From positions 19,729,648 to 19,793,647 of the forward strand of contig CM075765.1 of the NCBI GenBank assembly GCA_037974665.1: 64,000 bases of DNA, given 5' to 3'. Made by a program: the position numbers and the translations under genes. Of this stretch, positions 56,443 to 64,000 are shown piece by piece. The notes under the pieces are model-generated. The model searched no databases. It was not told where the DNA came from and was given only the letters and a program-made list of their open reading frames with translations. Every line of letters begins with the position of its first letter. The stretch's first letter is position 1. Source of the DNA: Ehretia macrophylla (Eukaryota > Streptophyta > Magnoliopsida > Boraginales > Ehretiaceae).

Positions 56443-56647
56443 CTAGATTGTTTGCTTAAAATCTAATGACAGTCCATCCTCCTTGTGGCACGGCCATAGT
56501 ATTACGCTTTTGTGGATTAACGAGGTTGAAGTTTGTTTCATCTGTTGTTGGGTTATAATTGTCAAAACCTTGAGCCAACACGTAAAAGTCAAAACCTTTC
56601 AAGTGTATGGGATGACTTTCTGTTGTCACCAAAGCAGTGTTTTGTAA

Positions 56648-56697
56648 CACGATCTAAATTGTGATATTGTATCACGATCTAAATTGTGATATTGTAT
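56648..56697. repeat. 25 bp tandem duplication in laccase exon
   Basis: ATCTAAATTGTGATATTGTA occurs twice in a row (ATCACGATCTAAATTGTGAT context). One copy corresponds to the laccase coding sequence YNIT-IVLQ. Confidence 0.8.
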
Positions 56698-56790
56698 CTC
56701 AATTGCTTCACTTTTTGTTGCTTCTTCTGCAATCCATATGAGGTCGTTGTTCAAATTATTACTGGGATTTGTATAGTCAAACTTAACGGG

Positions 56791-57203
56791 ATTACAGGAA
56801 GTGACAAAAAATTTACGAGACTCGATTTAGGATTTACGAATCTTGACAATGAAATTATGGGAACATACTCTGTTTTTTCATAATATGAAAAATACTCATA
56901 TATTAAACTCATAAATATTACAAAGAGTTTTTCTCATACTCCTTTCTGTGTTTCACTCTCCTTTTTTTCACTCTTATGCTCTTACTTTTCTCTTACAATT
57001 TGTTCCTAATTACATCTCTATTTATAGGAGAAAGATATGACAAAGTTTGCCTAGCAATTTTCTTTTTCTTCAAGAAAAGGCAATTTCTTTGTCTCCAAGA
57101 AATACTAACTTTTGTGATTTCTTTGTCTTCGAGCAATATTGACTTTTGTGATTTCTTTGACTCCAAGAAATATTGAGGTTTTGGTTCGTATTTCCAACAA
57201 ATA
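56791..57203 (-). mobile_element. LTR-like insertion in laccase exon
   Basis: It separates laccase codons for PQEAP and PVKF exactly. On the minus strand it starts near TGTTGGAAATACGAACC, holds three ~36 bp copies of AGAAATCACAAAAGT with flanks (57080-57180), and a TATA-like CTATAAATAGAGATG near 57015-57029. This resembles a small copia-type solo LTR; no matching 5 bp target duplication was seen. Confidence 0.45.
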
Positions 57204-57730
57204 GGTGCTTCTTGAGGAAAATCAGTTGCATAAATTCCATCAATATCGTAAAAAAAGGCTTCTAGCATGGACATCAAATTAGGTAGTTGGAAGGATAGAT
57301 TATTCATGTCAACATATGGTAATCCACCGAAAGGACCATAACAAGGTGGTGTCCTATGTGTATGACAAGGAATTGCGCCCATCTCTACCGTTATGAACAT
57401 GTGTTCATCCACTGCTTGCGGGACTGGGATCCAGAAAGGCGCAGTTGAAAGCCCAGTTAAATTGATAAAAAAATTTGTGGGCTACTGAAGTGTCATAAAA
57501 GTTTGGTAGTACAGGTAGTATTGGTACTACCGAAGATGGTAACGTTGCACCTTCATAAACAATAATCCCGGTTGCAGCATCATTTGTATTTTGGAATGTT
57601 GTCATCTCTTTACCAAAGCTGGTATAATTACGTGTTGCCATATAGCATGACGATATTGGTGGTTGATCAGCTCTGAGAAGCACATTTATAGTCTGACCAC
57701 TAACGACTACAATAACATCAGCTAAGTTCA

Positions 57731-60588
57731 TAGTATAAAGTGTCCCATAAATTTAAGACTATTCATAAGTACTTGTGACGTCCCTCTATTTGAGATTCTT
57801 CTAATGATCAAACTGTTTCGTTAACATCTATAAAATTCTTTAAAGCTTGTGTTCTAACTTGTAGATAGAGATTTATCAAATCTCTCAATTCGAGTGAGTA
57901 GAATGGTTCTTTTTCTTTTTGCCCTATTTTGTAATCTTAAAATAATTCACTTTCGAACTCCAATCATCGTGTCTTGAGTTTCTCGATCATCTAATGATCA
58001 TTACGTGCCCTTAAAATTTAATTGTGTCTCATCCACTGATTACTTTTACTAGATCAAGCAATAATTTCACTATTGATTAATTTTTCTTGATCAAGTAATG
58101 ATTTTACCATTGGTTACTTTTCTAGGTCAAGAAATAATTGTGCCTCCTTCATTATCTTGTTGTTTTGGTTTTCTCGTACAGATAATCCTTTCAAAATTTT
58201 CAATTCTTCATAGACTACGTCTAGTGATTAACATATCGAGTCATCCTTCAATTGCGTTGCCCTTTCTTCTTAATTGTCATGAAAATATATCCTCTGGTAT
58301 TTCATTGTTAAATATATACTCTATAAACGGTGTTTGTAATGTGAGGTGTTTTGCGAATGTTCCCTACCATCTCTAGTTCCTCATTGAAATAGTATAGTGC
58401 TTATACTCTTGGACCCTTGATGTGAATCCTCCTATTATAGACTAGCATTAAATCCATTTTAACTGAATAAATCTTGTTCTTCGTGACACCTTACTATTAT
58501 TAAAGTTGTGTACGTGAAATGAAGTATGGGTAAACTATGATTACTGTACCGTGATGTGCCTACTTGTGATAAGTACCCTAACCTATTCGTGAATCGAGGT
58601 GAGTTAAGTTTCGAGGATGAAACTTGTTTGTAGGAGTAAAGGATGTAACATCCTAGCCGTTTGAAAGTGTGAAGCCAACCCACTCAGCCACTAAGTCATT
58701 ATCTAGAGTTGAATTTGTAACTCCCAGATTTAAGGCTATTAACTAGTGACACAATTTGGGTAGGACTCTTATTTGAGATAAAGTGATAATCAGTTATTGA
58801 GACTCCAAATCGTACGCTCACTCAAAAAAAAAAAATATTTCTTTCAATTTTCTCATAACTTTCTCTAGGGAAAAGATATGGAGGGTAACCAAGAGCCTAT
58901 AGACCCAGTGATTTGAGTCGCTTCTTTGAGCATTCTTCATTACGAAGTTTAATTCTAGAAGACTTTCGAAGTGATTTGATTTGAAAGGCTTGGTGATTGA
59001 GGTAAGTAGGGTTATTGATTTTCTTGTGTTCATTCTTCTCCCAATTTCATGAAAGACTCCTGTATGTTATTGCACATTGAAGAACTGTGACATTCTTTTT
59101 TTCTCCCGTGCCATCTACGTATGAATTGATCCTCTACCTTGTTGATAGTGAGTTCTTTTATATCAAACCTTTAAATCTTTGCTCCATTTTCCTTAAACGA
59201 ATACTTTCTCGTGGATGCATAAATGTTTCTATTGGGGTCATATAATCCAACACTATCATCTGCTCGATGCACCATTTACTTTATTGTTGTATATACATAT
59301 TTCATTCTTACCAATTTTCTTCTTGCGATTATTGTTCCTAGACACTGATCGGCTCAATTTATCAATTGCAATTATTGGTCATCATGATAGTTTATCGACC
59401 CCTTTTGTGCGCTAGAGCCAACAGTTCTCATCCATGCCTTGCTATCCGTTTATCAAAGTAATACTTCCAACAATGGTTCGTAAACTATCATTTATTTCCA
59501 CGGTCTCATGTGCATGGCCTCTATATGATACTTTTATCATTCTTGTTGTACATTCAACATATCTCTTGGCTTTCACTTTTTTCTATCATTGAATCCTACA
59601 GTCACCCTCTGTTTTAATGGGCTAGGGAGGAATAGTTCTTCTCCTTTTTTTTCATGGAACCTGTCTATCATTTTAATGCAAGCACATATACTACACTTGA
59701 TTGCTTAGTGGATCAAATTGTCTTTTTCTGCACCTTGATTCCTGGACGTTACATGAATATTTGTATGCACTCATGTATTATTTGTTAAATCTTTGTCATG
59801 TAACCTGTGTTATAACGAGAAGTGATGTGACGTGTTTGGTAAATGCTCGCCTTATCCTGCAATAATTGGGATCCCATAATGTGTGTGCATGTAGGGGCCT
59901 TATACCCATATCGTGAGCACCTGTAGGGGCCTTATACCTACAACATGTTATTATCGCGATTGATGTGCTACATTGTAGTTACAACTTACCCTACGTGATT
60001 TTCTATTAGTTCACATTACTCGTATTTTATTGTGATATGAATCGCGTCCTTTTGATTGACAGTTATATATGCTTCATTTGATGTGTCCTCACAATCCTCC
60101 TGCTTTTGGTCTATTCTATTGCTCCACTTATCAGCATTCACTCGTGTCATCTTTGGGGGACGACTCTTCCCACTTACTGAGCTTTTGATTGCTCACCCCT
60201 TTTGTGTTTCTTTTTTTTTTTCCTTTTCTTTTTCAGATAATAGCGAGTAAGGGATGGGCACTAACCAATAGCAAGAGGGGGTAGCAGATGCTTCTATATT
60301 TATTATTGAATCAGCGTTTTAGTGAGGAGACATTATCTTCCTAATTTCGCACAATGTCAGAGTTGCCAGTTGGCGATTTAATTGTACTCATTTTTTTTGA
60401 GGTTATCTTTTAAATGCTTGGAGTGCAACAGTTTTTAATAAATGGCGGATTTTTAGTGCTCTGTTTTTTTTTTTTTTTTGGTTGATTTGTGGATTCGTGT
60501 AGCCTTGTATCCCAAAAGGATTACTCCTTTTAGTATACAACATATCACGTCTTGAACCCATTTGAATTCATGAGTTTGGGGCGTGACA
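57731..60588 (+). mobile_element. Ty3 chromovirus fossil: 3' internal remnant plus LTR
   Basis: At about 58608-58643 CGAGGATGAAACTTG and a purine-rich GTAGGAGTAAAGGA precede TGTAACATCC, the usual join of pol tail, polypurine tract and 3' LTR in chromoviruses. The LTR runs 58644-60588 (1945 bp), ending GGGGCGTGACA, and includes GATTGAGGTAAGTAGGG as in the LTR at 21559-23615. The 57731-58643 part has no readable protein. The insertion splits the laccase pseudogene. No target duplication recognised; fragmentary and old. Confidence 0.6.
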
Positions 60589-60846
60589 ATTGCCTCCACC
60601 ATAAGAATCAAATTGACTTCATCTAGTAAACTTCCCAATTACTAGACCGAAGATCAACACATTGGCCCTGCCAGCTAAAAGTCAACATGCACATTCATAT
60701 TGAATGCATAAGAATCAAATTGACTTCATCTAGTAAACTTCCCAATTACTAGACCGAAGATCAACACATTGGCCCTGCCAGCTAAAAGTCAACATGCACA
60801 TTCATATTGAATGGCTGAAAAAACTTCACCCCGTGCAATTGGATGC
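60589..60846 (-). pseudogene. laccase pseudogene, third-exon remnant with tandem duplication
   Basis: Behind an acceptor (TTCTCTCACAG) the minus strand reads HGVKFFQPFNMNV and later an A-G-P-M stretch. The very end TTATGGTGGAGGCA recalls laccase EGTLWWHAH. The middle is a perfect 107 bp tandem duplication (60601-60814). Same strand and order as the exons at 55.9-57.7 kb, so it belongs to the same decayed gene. Its intervening exons were replaced by the Ty3 remnant. Exons 1 and 2 were not found to the right. Confidence 0.55.
60601..60814. repeat. perfect 107 bp tandem duplication
   Basis: The block ATAAGAATCAAATTGACTTC ... TTCATATTGAATG occurs at 60601-60707 and again at 60708-60814 with no difference seen. 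It is a recent duplication inside the laccase pseudogene. Confidence 0.9.
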
Positions 60847-61117
60847 CTGTGAGAGAAGAAGTGAACCTCATATATATGTGAAATTTATTTTTATGTGAAG
60901 TTCAGACTAAAAAAATCACTTAACTGTTTAGTAAGTGTCAGCTCAGTCCTTATATCAAGGAAGCCAGCCTCTCACTGTACATTGACTCCTAATAGAAGTT
61001 CCACGCCATAAAACTTCTACAAAACTGTAGTGCCTAAAAGATATGCTTATAATTGAGAATAAACTTTTATACTGCTGATTTACCATTTATAGTTATAAAG
61101 AGTGTTGTTGTATATTA
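60847..61117. other. laccase intron remnant, no gene seen
   Basis: Upstream of the third-exon acceptor (minus strand); no earlier laccase exon recognised. Confidence 0.4.
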
Positions 61118-61262
61118 TACTATTTTTATTATCTGTTTATTATCTCCTATATGGATGTTGGCATGCTAAAATTATAACTTTTTTTTTTTCGTTTAGTATG
61201 CCAACTAATAATTCACGTAAAAAGTGATAAATAAATGATATAAATGAAGTGGTAGCTACCAT
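61118..61262. mobile_element. foldback MITE, TTGGCATACTAAA family
   Basis: Hairpin of about 145 bp with internal GTTGGCATGCTAAA and, inverted, TTTAGTATGCCAAC. Same family as 7146-7306. Confidence 0.65.
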
Positions 61263-61966
61263 TTCTCTATAACAAATTACTTCATTGATTCATGCAACTA
61301 AGGCAAGATTGTACTTTCTGAATGTTTCTAACTTTATTGATGTCTTACTAATCCCAATCTCAAAATCAATAGTTCACATGAAATTGAAAGAACAAAATCA
61401 ATTTTGTAAAAAGTGACTGCAAAATTTATCTTTCCTTCATAGACAAAATGTTGAAACAAGCTAGTTATTGTCCCTATAGGTTGGATGTAGTGACTAAATA
61501 GTAACTCATTATAATTAAAGATTTCAAGTTTTTATTTATGCATTTCTATAACAAATATCATCTTATGCTTAACTAGCTTGGAGTATTCTTTCAGACTTAT
61601 TGCTATGCCAAAAGATTGGTACTTTGTGATGAATATAATGAGATGCTGCCTAAGTGAGTTCTACAGCCGGATCCTGTTGGATGTTGGACAAAAAAAAAAG
61701 GGTTTTGGATGATCTAATCAGTCCTAAAAATACATGCCTCAACTGCCCTAAAGACCTCCACCAACAAAAAATAATAAAAAAAAACTGCCCTATACACTGA
61801 AATGAATTAATATTATTGATAATTAGTAATAGTATGACTTAATGTGCCCCAAGAAAAGAAAAACTTGTGTGTATCAGAATAGTCTACTAAGAGTAAAGCT
61901 TATGTGAAATATATTTTAGTGTGAACTGCAATGCAAATGGCTGCCATTTACCTCTTTATTGTCAAA
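61263..61966. other. intergenic, no gene seen
   Basis: AT-rich, no supported feature. Confidence 0.5.
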
Positions 61967-62327
61967 AGGTTAAGACTTATTTTGGTCTTTTATCTTTGAC
62001 TTGATTAAAAAAGTGGTCCTTATTTTTAAAAGTAATATATTTAAATCTCTTATTTTTTATCTGAATGATACCCTTAGTCTTTTTTAGTGATTTCGTTAAA
62101 AAATTGACAGTAAACGCATATGCTAATCATGCGCAATTTAGAAAAAAAAAAAAGAGAAACATGCTAATCACGTGCGTTTTCCGTTAATTTTTTAACGAAA
62201 TCACTAAAAAGAACTAATGGTGTCACTCAGACAAAAGATAAGAAACTGAAATATATTACTTTTAAAAATAAGGGACCACTTTGTCAATCAGGTCAAAGAA
62301 AGAAGACCAAAATGTGTATTAACCCTT
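61967..62327. mobile_element. near-perfect foldback element, ~170 bp arms
   Basis: The left arm AAGGTTAAGACTTATTTTGG, through TTTTTAGTGATTTCGTTAAA, is matched in reverse by the right arm, ending CCAAAATGTGTATTAACCCTT. The loop is only about 20-30 bp. Flanks share TCAAAA. It is non-coding; transcription through it would give a long hairpin RNA. Confidence 0.75.
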
Positions 62328-62842
62328 ATCAAAAAGAAAATCCAAGTAATGAATTGATACGTAAATGTATGTAATATAATGCCGCCTCTTTATTAATTAT
62401 GTGGGTATTAACCCTTGTCAAAATGAGTGGAGCGGTATGTTCCAATATAAACACCATTTCAGTCAAGATTACTTAGAGCAGGTTGCGTGAATCAAACTCG
62501 AAAGCATACCGCATTCGAATCATTCTCCTTACTGCTGGGCTGTTTCTTGGGAACAATCAATAGGTATATATGTTTTTAAGAATCTCGGATATCGAGTCAA
62601 TGCATCTCCTTCTAAACTAACATCGTATCGTTCAAAACATATGGTCGTATTCAAAATATTGTTCCTAAATATCGACACCATTTTTTCCCTCCAGTTTAAA
62701 CATAGGATCAGTGCAAGTTGCAACCTCGAAAAGAAATTTTCCAGGTATGACAGAGAAATCTAAGCACATTAATTATTCCAAAATTAACATGAGAGGACAA
62801 GTACAACTTATTCTCACCTTTGTATTGAATTGCATGATATCA
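62328..62842 (-). other. unassigned; one protein-like minus-strand frame
   Basis: A minus-strand frame at 62529-62723 contains FERYDVSLEGDALTRYPRFL and KTYIPIDCSQETAQQ. It is less repetitive than the surroundings and may be a fragment of a real exon, but I do not recognise it. Confidence 0.25.
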
Positions 62843-63330
62843 TAAATAGCACCACAACCCCATATAGTTAGCCAAAAGTACACAAGACTCCATTGTATTT
62901 TCAAAAGTGTACCAAAACCCCTGTTGTTTTAAAAATATAGCACCACAACCCCTTCCGTCAAAAAAATCGTTACTTTTAATGGAGAGTGCGTTGTACACTC
63001 GCTAAATACGATTGTTCATAATTTTTGGCTTAAAATGTTACGTAGTTGGATAAAAATGCCCTTATATTATATATGTTTTTTTTTGTTTTTTTATTTTTCT
63101 CTCAATCAAATTTTCACAAAAAAAAAAAATAAAAAAAATTTATTTAAAAAAAACCTATCATCTTCCTCACCCACCTCCCCAACCAAAGCCCCACCCCCAC
63201 CCCCACCCCCACCCCCCCTCCCCCCAAGTCTCGTTGCACCCCCAATACAAGAAATTTCAATACACTTTTAAAATTATAAAAAAGTATTGTACACTTTCAA
63301 CTAATTATAAAGGACTATGATGCTATCTAC
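62843..63330. mobile_element. diverged inverted-repeat element, ATAGCACCACAACCCC ends
   Basis: Left end ATAGCACCACAACCCC, followed by a second AGCACCACAACCCCTTCCGT; the reverse complement of the right end reads ATAGCATCATAGTCC. Arms are inverted and diverged. A poly-C tract lies inside. Confidence 0.5.
63182..63227 (-). repeat. C-rich tract, G-quadruplex potential on minus strand
   Basis: Six or more runs of CCCC or longer separated by one base (CCCCCACCCCC pattern). Translated it gives polyproline, which is not a gene. Confidence 0.75.
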
Positions 63331-63540
63331 CCTTTCAAAAGTCGGTTTAAGCTCGTTCTATTTGTCATAATATGTGATATGAAAAATGCTTATAGATTCG
63401 AGTCATGGTAGTTCAGCATATTGGGGTTGTGAGGTGTAGCAAATAGCAATCATTGACTTTGCTTTAAAGATAGATTTTTTTTTTTTTTTTTCGTTTTCTG
63501 GGATCAAGAGGGATCTGAATGTGATGAATTTGGTACAGTT

Positions 63541-63650
63541 TTTTTTTTTTTTTTTTTGTCAAAGAAAAATTTCATTAAAATGAAATCTGAGATTACAAAA
63601 GTTTATCCTACACCTGTAAGTACAAAAGTTTATCCTACACCTGTAGGAAA
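63541..63650 (-). mobile_element. 110 bp retroposon with 14 bp target duplication
   Basis: A T-run (poly(A) on the minus strand) at about 63538-63557 is followed by GTCAAAGAAAAATTTCATT and a doubled 27 bp phrase containing AAAAGTTTATCCTACACCTG. Direct repeats AATTTGGTACAGTT (63527-63540) and AATTTGGCACAGTT (63651-63664) bracket it. Poly(A) and a long target duplication indicate LINE-mediated insertion: a 5'-truncated LINE or SINE, minus strand. Confidence 0.8.
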
Positions 63651-63664
63651 AATTTGGCACAGTT

Positions 63665-64000
63665 ATGGCAAGATGGTTTTGTCATTAACAATGAGATTAG
63701 GATAACGACACACCACAATTGAAATTAATATGCAAGAAGATGAGCATCTCAACGGTCAACAATATCTTGACCAAGAAAACACAAAGCAACATTTGAAACT
63801 TATTCATATAAAAAACGGTCCTATAAAATTATGAGCTATTTCTACAATTTTTAATTAATTTTAAGATAGAATTTTATGTTTGTTAATTAATATGATATTA
63901 CAATTTATATGTATCTCTCTTCTCGCTCAATCGCTTAGCTCAAAACTCTCATGCACACCTTTTCTTATTGACTCGGTTACTGCAATGTTAGCTCTCCTAT
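63665..64000. other. intergenic, no gene seen
   Basis: No supported feature up to the window edge. Confidence 0.5.

Larger units (their letters stand above)
56443..57730 (-). pseudogene. laccase pseudogene, main exon (second half)
   Basis: The minus strand carries ADVIVVVSGQTINVLLRADQ, then PFWIPVPQAVDEHMFITVEM, then MNNLSFQLPNLMSMLEAFFY and YATDFPQEAP. After an insertion come VKFDYTNPSNNLNNDLIW and [20 protein letters not shown], then [20 protein letters not shown] and VIRF. The H-P-I-H-L copper-binding motif is kept, but the next residue is Lys where His is usual (HLHGF). Lesions: a frame shift at a T7 run near 57470, one near the A5 run at 56725, a TAG inside YNITI-IVLQN, a TAA after VIRF, a 25 bp tandem duplication at 56648-56697 and the 413 bp insert at 56791-57203. 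The exon is cut off at its 5' side near 57730. Confidence 0.85.

Noticed and set aside
8227-57730. One large laccase gene from 8.3 kb to 57.7 kb
   Set aside because: All pieces are on the minus strand, but the first exon lies at the lowest coordinate, downstream of the others. They must be two loci.
57774-60588. A single solo LTR from TGTGACGTCC to GGGCGTGACA
   Set aside because: A clear polypurine tract followed by TGTAACATCC at 58644 places the LTR start inside this span, and the outer flanks show no 5 bp duplication.
63035-63271. Polyproline-ending frame of 78 codons
   Set aside because: Produced by T-, A- and C-runs in an inverted-repeat element.
1-64000. tRNA, rRNA or organellar insertions
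   Set aside because: No cloverleaf-like gene, rRNA core motif or plastid gene sequence was recognised on either strand.

Overview
The window is a transposon-dense, AT-rich stretch of plant nuclear DNA, most likely from a eudicot. The evidence is an Athila-type Ty3 retrotransposon, Ale- and Tork-like copia elements, CACTA, hAT and MULE elements with their usual target duplications, a plant L1-type LINE and pieces of plant laccase genes. I see no intact host gene, rRNA, tRNA or CRISPR array. All coordinates were read by eye, so edges of diverged features may be off by several bases.

Layout. 1-6512 is the end of a CACTA transposon whose terminus lies at 6512; its subterminal motifs have been amplified into a 314-346 bp tandem array. 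6513-10138 holds an orphan laccase first exon with its TATA box (minus strand). A 1751 bp hAT element sits just upstream of that TATA box, and inside it lies a MULE with ~300 bp terminal inverted repeats that carries a 123-codon open fragment of a plant gene (a Pack-MULE). 10139-18680 contains two copies of the laccase upstream region and two copies (A, B) of another segment with a small conserved exon-like frame. 18681-26190 holds a copia fossil split by a hAT, a probable Ty3 solo LTR and a 1086 bp hAT with a BED-finger remnant. 26191-28720 is an inverted third copy (C) of the segment, interrupted at 28726-39641 by a whole-looking, young Athila element.

41411-55262 is one nest: a LINE was hit by an Ale-type copia, which in turn hosts a young Tork-type copia, a foldback element and a second, oppositely oriented Ale-type copia. 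55884-60846 is a laccase pseudogene (minus strand) broken by a MITE, an LTR-like insert, a Ty3 LTR and a 107 bp tandem duplication. 60847-64000 holds MITE or foldback elements and a 110 bp retroposon with a 14 bp target duplication.

How it fits together: the host content is two decayed laccase loci plus duplicated non-coding segments, and nearly everything else is insertions. Because segments exist in two or three copies, several insertions can be dated and bounded by comparing filled and empty sites inside the same window.
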